64,000 nt of DNA from a bacterium (GTDB taxonomy: Bacteria; Zhuqueibacterota; Zhuqueibacteria; Zhuqueibacterales; Zhuqueibacteraceae): positions 849,028 to 913,027 of the forward strand of contig JAKLJX010000001.1 in the NCBI GenBank assembly GCA_023150945.1, written 5' to 3'. Within the stretch, counting starts at the first letter, position 1, and each line of letters begins with the position of its first letter. The notes under the pieces are model-generated. The model made no database searches. It had not been told where the DNA came from and saw nothing but the letters and a program-made list of their open reading frames with translations. Of this stretch, positions 15,735 through 24,580 are shown in pieces. The translations under genes and the position numbers were made by a program.

Positions 15735-18656
15735 ATGCCTCGGACTCGATTCTCAGCAACAGCGGCCTGGAGAGGGATGGTGTTGTGCCTGGCAATGGCA
15801 ACGATCACATTTGCCGCCGGAAAGGGAGCCTTCAGCGGGCGGCCTGTGCAGCAGAATAATGCCATCTATGCGCCCGGCGTAGTGGTGGTCAGATTTGCCG
15901 CCGGCCAGCACGCCGGCGAAAGATCCGCTGCCCCCGGCAACACCGCGCTCGCCGCCATTTTGCAGGCGCAGGGGATTCACCAACTGCAACCCGTGTTGCC
16001 TGCCCACCAGCAGCGCCGGCACTCGCCGGCGGTGCCGATCGCAAACATCTATTTTGCTTATTTCAACCATTCCGCCGCCCCGGAGCAGGTGGCCGCGGCC
16101 TTGCGCCAAAGCCCGGAAGTGGTTTATGCCGAACCCAAGCAGATTCACCAAATTGCTGCGACGCCGAATGATCCGCTGTACTTGAATCAACCCTTCTTCA
16201 ATGTCGTGCGCGCCCGGCAAGCGTGGGACACGGTGAGGGGCGAGCAGGGCAATGTCGTCATTGCCATCGTCGATGGTGGCACGGATATCGATCATCCCGA
16301 CCTCGCGGCCAACCTGTGGCGCAATCCCGGTGAGGTCGCCAACAACGGCCTGGATGACGACAATAATGGCTACGTTGACGATGTGCACGGCTGGAACTTC
16401 GCGAATAACTCGCCCGATCCCACCGGACTGGCGAGCACGCCCAGCAACGCCGATCATGGCACCCACACCGCGGGCATCGCCGCCGCCGTGACCAACAACA
16501 ACACCGGCGTTGCCGGCATGAGTTGGAACGCCAAGCTGATGCCGATTTGCGCCGGCGATTCGGAAACCGATCGCTACATCACTTTCGGCTTTGAGGGCGT
16601 TTTGTATGCCGCGAACAACGGCGCCGACGTCATCAGTTTGAGCTGGGGCGGTTACGGCAATTCCGCTTACGAACAGGATGTCATCGACTATGTCGCTGAT
16701 TTGGGCGTCGCCGTAGTCGCGGCCGCGGGCAATGGCAACTCGGCGGCACTGCACTATCCCTCGGCCTATCGCAACGTGCTGGCGGTGGCCAACACCACCA
16801 ATGATGATCTCAAGTACTCGGCCAGCAATTACGGTACCTGGGTGGATGTCGCGGCGCCCGGCACCGGCATTCTCAGCACGATCAGCAACGGCAACTATGT
16901 CAATAACTCCGGCACTTCGATGTCCTGCCCGCTGGTGGCGGGCTTGGTGGCGCTGGTGCGCACGCAGCATCCGGCTTGGAACGGCCTGCAGGCGGCGGAG
17001 CAGGTGCGCATCACCGCAGACAACCTCGACGCCAAGAATCCGGCGTACGCCGGTTTGTTGGGCCGTGGCCGCATAAACGCGGAACGCGCCGTCACCGAGT
17101 CTTCGCCGGCCGTGCGGCTGGCGGCTTTTAGCTTCACCGAAACCGACGGCGACGGCGTCATCGAGCCGGGCGAAACGGTTGCCGTGACGGTCACCCTGCG
17201 CAACTATCTCGCGCCCGCCAGCAACCTCAGCCTGACGCTCAGCGAGAGCGACAATTACGCCACGGTGACCACCGCCACCGCGACGCTCGCCGGTTTGGGC
17301 ACGCTGCAGCAGGCGGCGGCGCCCGAGGCATTGCGCTTTGCGGTGGCGAGCAATGCGCCGAGCGGCCATCCCATTGAATTCACTTTGAACATTGCCTCGG
17401 CGGGATATCAAGATGTCGATCGCTTCACGTTGACGGTTCTGCCCGCCGCCGGCGCGGCCAACATCAACAACATTGCCACCACCGTCACCAATGTCGGCCG
17501 TCTGGGCGGTCTCGATCCTTCCGACGCCGGCAGCGGCCTCGGCTTTCGTTTTCGCGGCGGCCCCAGCCTGCTGTTCGAAGGCAGTCTCATCGCCGGCACC
17601 GGCCCCACGCAAGTTTCCAATGCGGCGCGCGGACTCATCACCGGCAATCAACAGCTCAATGATCAGGATTTCACCGCGGCCGCCGGCGGCGATCTGCGCG
17701 TGAGCACGCCGGGCAATCGCACCGATCAGGAGAGCATCGGCATTTTCGAAGACCGGGCCGCCAACAATCCCATGAATATCCGCGTCACGCAGGAATCCTT
17801 TGCGCAGAAGGATGCGCCCAACGATGACTTCATCCTGCTGCTCTACAACCTCGAGAATCTCAATGCCGAACCGCTGAACAATTTTCATTTCGGCGTTTTC
17901 TTTGATTGGGATATTGACGGCGGCTCGTTTGCCACCAACAAAACCGACCACGATGCGCCGCGCCGGCTGGGCTATGCTTTCGACAGCGGCGCCGGCCCGA
18001 AAACTCACGTCGGCATGTCGCTGGTGAGCGAAGGCAATTTCAACTACACCGCAATCTACAATGATCCCGCTGCCCCGGGTTTCACCGGTTTTGCGCTGCA
18101 CGACGGCTTCACGGATGTGGAGAAATGGACTGCGATCAGCGGCGGTGTGGGACTGGAGCGCGCCGGCCCGGCGGATATTTCTTTCGTGATTGCAGCCGGC
18201 CCGCTCACAATTCCGGCGCGGGGCACGATGACCGTGGGCTTCGCGCTGCTCGCCGGCGAGAATCTCGCTGATTTGCAGAGCAATGCCGATGCCGCGCAGG
18301 AGTTGTGGCGCAGCCTGTTTGCCACGCAGGTGGCTGATCCGCGCGATCCCGGCCTGCCCACCGCCTTTGGCCTGGCGCAGAATTTTCCCAATCCCTTTCA
18401 AGTGAAGGAAGAGCGCGGCGCCAACACCACCATCGCGTTTCAACTGCCCGTGGCGGAAACCGTGACGCTCGAAATCTACGACGTGCTCGGGCAGCAAGTC
18501 CGCACGCTGGTGCGCGACCGCCGCGCTGCCGGTTTTCACCGGATAACTTGGGACGGCCGCAGCGCCGCCGGCTGGTTGGTGCAGAATGGCGTCTATTTCT
18601 ACCGTCTCACGGCCGGCAGCTTCGTGCAAACGCGCAAGCTGGTGGTGATGCGCTGA
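15735..18656 (+). CDS. Secreted S8 subtilisin-like serine protease with sorting domain
   Basis: This is a 973-residue exported protease. The order is signal peptide (about 1-28), an I9-like inhibitory propeptide (about 45-135), then the S8 catalytic domain with Asp180 (IAIVDGGTDIDHPDL), His241 (ADHGTHTAGIAAAV) and Ser395 (SGTSMSCPLVAGL), and oxyanion Asn in AAAGNGNS. Residues about 455-560 form an Ig-like domain (DGDGVIEPGETVAVTV). A central region (about 570-870) carries a calcium-rich segment (NFHFGVFFDWDIDGG). An FlgD-Ig/Por-type sorting domain (LAQNFPNPF to GVYFYRL) ends it. The start ATG 15735 has AAAGGA at 6-nt spacing, and the 64 upstream codons of the longer frame come from repeat DNA. 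The stop overlaps the start of the next gene. Confidence 0.94.
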   Translation: MPRTRFSATAAWRGMVLCLAMATITFAAGKGAFSGRPVQQNNAIYAPGVVVVRFAAGQHAGERSAAPGNTALAAILQAQGIHQLQPVLPAHQQRRHSPAVPIANIYFAYFNHSAAPEQVAAALRQSPEVVYAEPKQIHQIAATPNDPLYLNQPFFNVVRARQAWDTVRGEQGNVVIAIVDGGTDIDHPDLAANLWRNPGEVANNGLDDDNNGYVDDVHGWNFANNSPDPTGLASTPSNADHGTHTAGIAAAVTNNNTGVAGMSWNAKLMPICAGDSETDRYITFGFEGVLYAANNGADVISLSWGGYGNSAYEQDVIDYVADLGVAVVAAAGNGNSAALHYPSAYRNVLAVANTTNDDLKYSASNYGTWVDVAAPGTGILSTISNGNYVNNSGTSMSCPLVAGLVALVRTQHPAWNGLQAAEQVRITADNLDAKNPAYAGLLGRGRINAERAVTESSPAVRLAAFSFTETDGDGVIEPGETVAVTVTLRNYLAPASNLSLTLSESDNYATVTTATATLAGLGTLQQAAAPEALRFAVASNAPSGHPIEFTLNIASAGYQDVDRFTLTVLPAAGAANINNIATTVTNVGRLGGLDPSDAGSGLGFRFRGGPSLLFEGSLIAGTGPTQVSNAARGLITGNQQLNDQDFTAAAGGDLRVSTPGNRTDQESIGIFEDRAANNPMNIRVTQESFAQKDAPNDDFILLLYNLENLNAEPLNNFHFGVFFDWDIDGGSFATNKTDHDAPRRLGYAFDSGAGPKTHVGMSLVSEGNFNYTAIYNDPAAPGFTGFALHDGFTDVEKWTAISGGVGLERAGPADISFVIAAGPLTIPARGTMTVGFALLAGENLADLQSNADAAQELWRSLFATQVADPRDPGLPTAFGLAQNFPNPFQVKEERGANTTIAFQLPVAETVTLEIYDVLGQQVRTLVRDRRAAGFHRITWDGRSAAGWLVQNGVYFYRLTAGSFVQTRKLVVMR

Positions 18657-19099
18657 TGCCGCAGCGGGAGAAAGCCGATGGGCACAGCCTGGCGGTGGCG
18701 TTCGTGAGTCGCTTCATTCGCGAGCCGGCCTTGCGCGAACGCATCAGCGCGGTGCTGGCCGGCTTGCCGGCGGAGGTGCGGCAGGATATTGTCAACGACG
18801 ATCGCTTTCGCATGGCGGTGTTCGATGTCCGCGATGCGGCCAACAGCTACTTGCATTTTGCGCCGCCGGGCGTGGGCAAAAGTGGCAGCCGCATGATCGC
18901 GTGGAAGTCCTCGCTCAGCACCGCGCCGCTGGAGTTTGCGAACTACGTCATCGCGCATGAGTTCGCGCATGCCTACTTGCGCAATCGCGGCCGCACCGCG
19001 GCGGAAGACCCGGAAGATGCCGCTGATGCGTTGGCCCAGGAATGGGGCTATGACAAGCCGGAGAGCGCGCGGCGTTTCACCTGGTGGCGCCGTTCGTGA
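18656..19099 (+). CDS. Small HExxH protein translationally coupled to the subtilase
   Basis: This 147-residue protein has no signal peptide. It starts with the ATG of a TGATG overlap with the subtilase stop, so it is probably translated by coupling. A zinc-binding signature HEFAH is at about residues 101-105 (YVIAHEFAHAYLRNRG), followed by an acidic third-ligand candidate in EDPEDAADALAQEWGY, an arrangement seen in small gluzincin-like or ImmA-like metallopeptidases. I do not recognise the family. It may be a cytoplasmic metalloprotease, or a catalytically idle regulator. A strong bidirectional terminator lies 70 bp downstream. Confidence 0.75.
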   Translation: MPQREKADGHSLAVAFVSRFIREPALRERISAVLAGLPAEVRQDIVNDDRFRMAVFDVRDAANSYLHFAPPGVGKSGSRMIAWKSSLSTAPLEFANYVIAHEFAHAYLRNRGRTAAEDPEDAADALAQEWGYDKPESARRFTWWRRS

Positions 19100-19166
19100 A
19101 GCGGCGGCCGCAGGCAACGCTGGAAAAGGCGAAGCCTTCGGCGCCATGCGGCCCTGACACAAACTG

Positions 19167-19216
19167 AAAATCCCACTGCCGCAGCTTTGTCATGCTGTCG
19201 CAGTGGGATTTTTTTT
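19167..19216. terminator. Bidirectional intrinsic terminator
   Basis: AAAATCCCACTGC at 19167-19179 pairs with 19200-19212 to give a long stem flanked by A and T runs on both sides. It sits between the convergent subtilase/HExxH operon and the TolB-like gene and can serve both strands. Confidence 0.92.
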
Positions 19217-19278
19217 CGGATTGCCTCGCCCGGCAGCAGGAGATGGTTGCCAACCGTGCCGTTACTGTGATACCTGCC

Positions 19279-20457
19279 TTATTTCCAACTCACAAAGCTC
19301 GAATCCGCGCGCGTGGGCTTTTCCACCCAATCGGCGACGAACACATTGGTGTCGCGCGTGGGCGTGCGTTGCGCGTTGCGGTTCGAGCAGAAGACAATCT
19401 GCTTGCCGCTGTAGGAAAACATCGGGAACGCGTCGAAGGTATCGGTGTGCGTGACCCGCTCCAAGCCGGTGCCGTCGACCTTGATCATGAACACGTCGAA
19501 GTTGCGGCCGCCTTTGTCGAGCGAATGATGATTCGAGCAGAACAACACGCGCTTGCCGTCAGGATGAAAGAACGGCGCCCAATTCGCGCCGGGAAGATTG
19601 GTGACCTGGCGCACGCTTTTGCCGTCGGCGTCGGCGATGAAGACGTTGAGCGCTTTGGGTTCGACCAGGCCCTGGGCCAGCAATTCCCGGTAGGCGGTGG
19701 CTTCCTCACCCGTGGGCCGGCTGGCGCGCCACACGATTTGCCTGGAATCGCGCGAAAAGAAGGCGCCGCCGTCATACCCCAGCTCGGAAGTCAATTGCAG
19801 ATCCTCCCCGGTCTTCAAATCATAGCGCCACAGTTCCAAATCGCCGGAGCGCACTGATGTGTAAACGAGGTAACGGCCGTTGGGCGAGATGGTGGCCTCG
19901 GCGTCGTAGCCCGGCCCGCCGATCAACAGCTTGGGGGAAGGATCTTTCGAGCTTGCGACATAGATTTCATAGTCCTGCAGCAACGCCCAAACGTAGCGGC
20001 CTCCCGAGAACATCATGCCTTGCGGGCAATCCGGGCTGCCGCCATGCGTGGAAGCATAGAGCCAGCGGCCGTCTTTGAAAAAGTAACTACACGTGGTGCG
20101 GCCCTTGCCGGTGGAAAGCAGCTCGTACTGTTTTCCACTTTTCAAGGGCTTGCCGTTCACATTCATCACAAAGATTTGGTCGCAGCCCTGCGGGTTGATC
20201 TTGGTCCAGTCACTCTGAAAGATGAGCTGTTTGTCATCGAAGCTCCAATAGGCCTCGGCATTATTCCCGCCAAAAGTCAATTGCCGCAAATTTCGCAGAT
20301 GCACCTCTCCGGTGTAGCGCAGCGAATCAATACTCTTGCCGCTGGTCTGCGCCTGACTGCTGCCAAACCAGCCTGCCAGCAGCACGAGCCAACTTGTGGC
20401 CCTCATCATGCGCCGGAGCGATTCCGCCGGCGCCAGCCAAGCATAATCATGTTTCAC
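19279..20457 (-). CDS. Secreted TolB-like PD40 beta-propeller protein
   Basis: This 392-residue exported protein is built of WD40-like PD40 repeats. Repeats read as AYWSFDDKQLIFQSDW, ATISPNGRYLVYTSVRSGDLELWRYDL, AFFSRDSRQIVWRASR, PFFHPDGKRVLFCSNHH and PMFSYSGKQIVFCSNRN, consistent with a six-blade TolB propeller. The signal peptide MMRATSWLVLLAGWFGSSQAQ begins 16-17 residues into the frame, so ATG 20409 or 20406 may be the real start. The only ribosome-binding sequence (AAAGGGAG) fits the start at 20457 with a 13-nt spacer. It is secreted rather than part of a tol-pal cluster. Its role is unknown. Confidence 0.82.
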   Translation of the reverse strand: MKHDYAWLAPAESLRRMMRATSWLVLLAGWFGSSQAQTSGKSIDSLRYTGEVHLRNLRQLTFGGNNAEAYWSFDDKQLIFQSDWTKINPQGCDQIFVMNVNGKPLKSGKQYELLSTGKGRTTCSYFFKDGRWLYASTHGGSPDCPQGMMFSGGRYVWALLQDYEIYVASSKDPSPKLLIGGPGYDAEATISPNGRYLVYTSVRSGDLELWRYDLKTGEDLQLTSELGYDGGAFFSRDSRQIVWRASRPTGEEATAYRELLAQGLVEPKALNVFIADADGKSVRQVTNLPGANWAPFFHPDGKRVLFCSNHHSLDKGGRNFDVFMIKVDGTGLERVTHTDTFDAFPMFSYSGKQIVFCSNRNAQRTPTRDTNVFVADWVEKPTRADSSFVSWK

Positions 20458-20497
20458 AATGAACTCCCTTTGGTTTGTATGACACGTCTCGCTCGAT

Positions 20498-20565
20498 GCA
20501 ATTCAAATGAATCTGGCGAAGCCCCGGCGCTGAGCCGAGATCTTCACAAGGTCCTCCGGGATGAC
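20498..20565. repeat. Hairpin repeat family A, degenerate copy
   Basis: The right arm (GATCTTCACAAGGTCCTCCG, then GGATGAC) matches the family consensus well, while the left arm is eroded. It lies 33 bp from a 77-bp element and just upstream of the TolB-like gene. Confidence 0.65.
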
Positions 20566-20575
20566 GGCGGTGTTC

Positions 20576-20696
20576 GTGTCTGTCCAGAAATGAAGAAACC
20601 GCCCGGGCGCCCGGCCCCGAGGCATGCACCCTTCGAATCAAACCTGCTCTTGCTCATGACGAAGCGCCCGGGCGGTGGCGGTCAGGCATTTTGTGC
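20576..20696 (-). repeat. Family B palindromic element, copy 1 (core 20599-20675)
   Basis: The 77-bp core has inverted termini of 12 bp, CCGCCCGGGCGC and GCGCCCGGGCGG. It reads on the minus strand relative to the other two copies. Outside the core an imperfect inverted repeat extends to a GTGTCTGTCCAGAAA-type end. It fills the gap between the TolB-like gene and the BNR gene stop. Confidence 0.88.
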
Positions 20697-20714
20697 TTGC
20701 CGGTCCCGACGGCT

Positions 20715-22064
20715 TCACCTGATCGGCAGCAAGTCGCTTTTGTGCAGCGGCAGCGTGCGCAGCTCCAGGGAATCCGCGCTGCTGAACGCCGTCCAAATCG
20801 GCATGATGCGGCCCGCGTGCGCATCGATGCCCGTGTAGTCGCCGAAGAACACCGGCTGCTTGGTGGTGAAACTGTGCGGCGAGAGGCGGTGATTGCTGAA
20901 GGTTTCGCCGCCATCGAATGAAGCTGCCAGATACACATGCGTGGCGGTGGGATCGCTGCCTGCCTCGCGGCGATCATAAAACAGAATGTAAATCGCGCCG
21001 TCGCGCGGATCGACCGCCAGCCAGGTGAAGAATTGCTCCCTGCCGTTTTGCAGCGAATCATCGTTCACGCGCCGCGGCGCGCTCCAACTCGCGCCGCCAT
21101 CGCGCGAGCAGGCGAGAAAAACATCCGGGTCGCCGTGGCGCTGGTCGATCCAGTTTATGTAAATCGCGCCGCGATCGGGGCCGGTGCTGACATCGCAGGC
21201 CGTGACCGGCATGCCGTTGCAGCGGTAAATCCCATTGACCTCGAAATTCCATCCGCCCGGCATCGCGCTCACCACGACATCGCTTGCGAAAGTCAATCCG
21301 CCGTCGAGTGACTTGTCGAAATAGAGGCCGTCTCTCCCGGCCCACGCCAGATACACTTCGCCGTTAGGCCCGACCGCCGGCACACAGCCTTCCACCGTCG
21401 CATCATCATCGCGCGCATCGCCCGCCACGTCATTGACGCGCAGCGGCGCGCGAAACGAGGTGCCGCGATCGCTGGAACGCGCAAGCAGGATGAAGCTGCT
21501 GTCTTCCGGCGCGGCACTGCCGTAGGTCGTGAACTCCGTCCACGCGATATAGAGGTTGCCGCGATACGCGCTGTTGGTGTTGTCGATCGCGAACCAGGGT
21601 TTGTCCTGGAAAGGCGTGGCGGTGTTGAGATCGTAGACCGCCACCGGCTCGAGCCAACTGTGGCCGCCGTCCACGGACTTGATGCAAAAGATGCCGGAGA
21701 CATTCTCCCGCTTGAAGCCGGTGAAAGAAATGTAAACGCTGTAGGCGTTGCCCTCGGTATCGAAGCGCACCGAACAATCACCTTGCGCCCGTTTTTCGGG
21801 ATTGGGCAAATGCTGCTCGAAGAACGTGCGGCCGCCATCAAACGACGTGTAGGCGAGATTGGTGACGCGCGCCCCCAGGCGGCTGCCGCTGGCATGCGAC
21901 ACCGCCACGACGTTGCGCGGATTCAGCGGATTGATGGCGATCGCCACTTCGTTGGGATTGAGGCCGCTGGTGTTGACGCGCACTGCCGGCTGCGCCACGA
22001 ATTGCGCCGCCGCCGCCGGCGCCAGCGCCAAAGTCAACAGCAAGCCCAGTTGCATGGCAAGCAT
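20715..22064 (-). CDS. Secreted BNR/Asp-box (sialidase-fold) protein
   Basis: This 449-residue exported protein has Asp-box repeats of the type S.DGG.TF: TSFDGGRTFF, SVDGGHSWLEP, SSDRGTSFRAP, SLDGGLTFAS, SRDGGASWSAP and SFDGGETFSNH. This gives a six-blade sialidase-like propeller. No Arg triad or catalytic set of a true sialidase is obvious, so it may be a binding protein. The start is set at ATG 22064 (MLAMQLGLLLTLALAPAAAA, a signal peptide) with GAGGG 5 nt upstream. The longer frame would overlap the S46 peptidase gene. It follows the S46 stop by 34 bp, so the two are probably one operon. Confidence 0.86.
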   Translation of the reverse strand: MLAMQLGLLLTLALAPAAAAQFVAQPAVRVNTSGLNPNEVAIAINPLNPRNVVAVSHASGSRLGARVTNLAYTSFDGGRTFFEQHLPNPEKRAQGDCSVRFDTEGNAYSVYISFTGFKRENVSGIFCIKSVDGGHSWLEPVAVYDLNTATPFQDKPWFAIDNTNSAYRGNLYIAWTEFTTYGSAAPEDSSFILLARSSDRGTSFRAPLRVNDVAGDARDDDATVEGCVPAVGPNGEVYLAWAGRDGLYFDKSLDGGLTFASDVVVSAMPGGWNFEVNGIYRCNGMPVTACDVSTGPDRGAIYINWIDQRHGDPDVFLACSRDGGASWSAPRRVNDDSLQNGREQFFTWLAVDPRDGAIYILFYDRREAGSDPTATHVYLAASFDGGETFSNHRLSPHSFTTKQPVFFGDYTGIDAHAGRIMPIWTAFSSADSLELRTLPLHKSDLLPIR

Positions 22065-22098
22065 GAATGCCCTCGCGAGGTGAGCGGCAAAGAACCGC

Positions 22099-24261
22099 TC
22101 AATGGTTTTCGAGCACCGGCGCAATTCCCATCTCCTGCAGGAGATGATCGGCACCGGCGAACTTCTGCGTCACCCACAACACATAGCGAATGTCCACCGC
22201 GATCGAACGGCTGTAGTCTTCACTCCAGGCGTAGTCGTTGATCGTGGCTTCGAAAGCGCGATCGAAATTTACGCCCACCAGCTCGCCGCGGGCATTGAGC
22301 AGCGGGCTGCCCGAATTGCCGCCGGTGGTGTCGAGATTGTAGAGCACCGCCACCGGCACCTCCTGCAATTGCGGAGGCGCAAAGCGGCCGTAATCCTTCG
22401 CGCGATACAGCTTGATGAGCTTCTCCGGCGTATCGAACGGCTCCCGGCCGGTGGTCTTGGCGATTACGCCGGACAAAGTGGTGATCGGTTTGTAGTAAAC
22501 CGCATCAGCCGGGGAATAGCCGCGAATGCGGCCGTAGGTGAAGCGCAACGTGCGATTGGCATCGGGAATGAAATCGGCCTGGCTGAATTCCTTTTTCACT
22601 TCGATGAGCTGGCCGTGCAATTTTTCCAGCGCGCCGTTCCGGCGTTGCGTCTGCCGCCGCATCTCCTGATACGCGGGATAAAGCGATTGTGCCAATGCGA
22701 GGAACGGATCCTTCAGCTTCTGCAACTCCTGCGGCGATTTTTCCAGGCAGGCCATTAGAAAGCGTTCGTCGTTGAGTTTGCTCTTGGCATACGCCTGCTG
22801 GATGAATTTTGCGATCGACTTTTGCGGATCGCCGGTTGCCACGATATCGGCCAGCGCCGCGAGGCGTTGATTCGCCGGCAGCCGGGCGGCGCGCAGCAGC
22901 ATCTCTTGCAGAAAAATCTTGTCGGTGGCCTCGTGATAGTTCGTCACGGCCTGCTGCAGGTTTTGTTTGGAGGCGCTGAAGTTGCGCTCCATGTAGGCGG
23001 ACAGGCGTTCCAAATCCGGCTTTTGCAGTTCCTGGCCGGCTTCGTAGACAGCGAACGCAAAGCGGAACAGCGAGACGTTGGTGAGATGTTGCAGCAGCAG
23101 ATCGCGCTCGGCCGTTGCCGTCATTTCATCATAGACCTGCGTGATTTCCGCGAGCAGCGTGCCGTATTTCTGCTGGCGTTCGGCCTCAGCGGCAATGAAC
23201 GCCTGCAGCGCCTGTTCCTGCGCCCGCTTTTGCTCGACCAGGCCGAGACGCTGCAGCCCTTTGAGCTTGCCGCGATAATTCTTCATGGTGTTGGCCAGGC
23301 TCTTGATACGGCTGGCGTGCTTGAGCGCGATGCTGCGGTCAGTGCGGCCCTGCTCTTCCATCGTCTGGATCTGCCATTCGTAGAGTTCGGCGACGTAGGG
23401 CATGCGGATCTTTTCTTCGAAGGCGAGATAAGCCGCGGTCTGATGGCGGTAAGTGCGTCCGGGATAACCGAGCAGAAAGACGAAGTCGTTTTCGTTCACG
23501 CCCTCGGGCGCGACGCGCAGAACGGTTTTGGGATGATAGGGCACATTGTTGGGCGAATACTCTGCCGGTGAGCCGTCCGGCGCCACATAGGCGCGCATGA
23601 AGGAGAAATCGCCGGTGTGGCGCGGCCACACCCAGTTGTCTTCGTCGCCGCCGAATTCGCCGATGCTGCGCGGCGGCACGTACACCAGCCGCACGTCTTT
23701 GAGATTGGTGTAGAGAAACAGCACGTAGGTTTTGCCGATGAACATCTCTGCGACTTCGGCGCGCCGGCCGGGCTGCGCCTGTTCTGCGGTTTGCACGATC
23801 TCCTTGATCTTGCGGTCGATCGCCTGGGCCCGCGCGCTGTAATCCATTTGTTCGTTGACCGCGGCCAGCACCTCCGCGGAAACGTCGCGATAGGACTCGA
23901 TCAAACGCACGGTGAGGCTCTTGGCCGGAATTTCCTCGCCGCGGGTGGCGGCGAGAAAGCCGTTTTGCAGATAGTCTTTTTCCGCGGTGCTGGCGGCAGT
24001 GACCGCGCCATAGGCACAATGATGGTTGGTGAGAATTAGCCCCTCGGTCGAAACGAACGAGCCGGTGCAGCCGCCCACCATGACGATGGCATCGATCAGA
24101 CTCACGCCGTTGGGATTGTAGATCGCGGCGGGATCGATCGACAGGCCTTTGTCCTTGAGCGGCAATTTGTGAATGTCGCTGATCGGCCACATGCCCTCAT
24201 CGGGCGCCGCCTGCACCGCGAGCGCCAGGCAAAAGGCCAGAACGGATGGGAAACGTCTCAT
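22099..24261 (-). CDS. S46 family dipeptidyl-peptidase, DPP11-like
   Basis: This 720-residue periplasmic serine peptidase releases dipeptides from peptide N-termini. The signal peptide is about residues 1-18. The chymotrypsin-like triad is visible: His in LILTNHHCAYG (about 81), Asp in the GGDEDNWVWPRHTGDFSF block, and Ser650 in TTGGNSGSPLL. Arg668 in VGVNFDRAFE lies 18 residues after the Ser, the same spacing as the Arg that gives Porphyromonas DPP11 its Asp/Glu preference at P1. DPP7 has Gly there. GAGGAG lies 6 nt before the ATG. It leads an operon with the BNR protein and probably supplies dipeptides from extracellular protein digestion. Confidence 0.94.
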   Translation of the reverse strand: MRRFPSVLAFCLALAVQAAPDEGMWPISDIHKLPLKDKGLSIDPAAIYNPNGVSLIDAIVMVGGCTGSFVSTEGLILTNHHCAYGAVTAASTAEKDYLQNGFLAATRGEEIPAKSLTVRLIESYRDVSAEVLAAVNEQMDYSARAQAIDRKIKEIVQTAEQAQPGRRAEVAEMFIGKTYVLFLYTNLKDVRLVYVPPRSIGEFGGDEDNWVWPRHTGDFSFMRAYVAPDGSPAEYSPNNVPYHPKTVLRVAPEGVNENDFVFLLGYPGRTYRHQTAAYLAFEEKIRMPYVAELYEWQIQTMEEQGRTDRSIALKHASRIKSLANTMKNYRGKLKGLQRLGLVEQKRAQEQALQAFIAAEAERQQKYGTLLAEITQVYDEMTATAERDLLLQHLTNVSLFRFAFAVYEAGQELQKPDLERLSAYMERNFSASKQNLQQAVTNYHEATDKIFLQEMLLRAARLPANQRLAALADIVATGDPQKSIAKFIQQAYAKSKLNDERFLMACLEKSPQELQKLKDPFLALAQSLYPAYQEMRRQTQRRNGALEKLHGQLIEVKKEFSQADFIPDANRTLRFTYGRIRGYSPADAVYYKPITTLSGVIAKTTGREPFDTPEKLIKLYRAKDYGRFAPPQLQEVPVAVLYNLDTTGGNSGSPLLNARGELVGVNFDRAFEATINDYAWSEDYSRSIAVDIRYVLWVTQKFAGADHLLQEMGIAPVLENH

Positions 24262-24342
24262 GGAAGGCTCCTCGTTGCTCTCTGAGAATGCGGGTTGTAT
24301 TCTAATATTTTGTTGCTTTGATTTGTATAAGTGATTCCGAGT

Positions 24343-24413
24343 GTCATTCAGCAGGAATCTTGTGAGGCACCTGGCACCGTACTCAGATCTTCACAGGATC
24401 CTTGCAGGATGAC
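24343..24413. repeat. Hairpin repeat family A, best-preserved copy
   Basis: A 71-bp inverted repeat: the left arm GTCATTCAGCAGGAATCTTG pairs with the right arm ending TCACAGGATCC, TTGCAGGATGAC with few mismatches. The loop is about 15 nt. It lies upstream of the S46 peptidase gene. Confidence 0.9.
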
Positions 24414-24456
24414 ATGGGTGGTGGCTGTACATTTCAAGGTAACAGACCGCTAGCCT

Positions 24457-24522
24457 GTCATGCTGCCAGCATCTTTCTCAGTGCTGCATTGTGCCCAGGG
24501 TGGGGCAGATGCTCGCAGGATA
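24457..24522. repeat. Hairpin repeat related to family A
   Basis: GTCATGCTGCCAGCATCT pairs imperfectly with AGATGCTCGCAGGATA, 30 bp apart. It follows the best family A copy by 43 bp, so the 319-bp gap between the SDR and S46 genes is mainly repeat DNA. Confidence 0.6.
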
Positions 24523-24580
24523 CCACGAGCCGGGTTTGAAATTTCAATGACTGCCGCTCTGCTGCAATTCCTGCAAAGCC

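Noticed and set aside
20576..20696. Family B element considered as an attC or integron-type site
   Set aside because: It has symmetric palindromic ends and no core site or cassette genes nearby, and no integrase is present.
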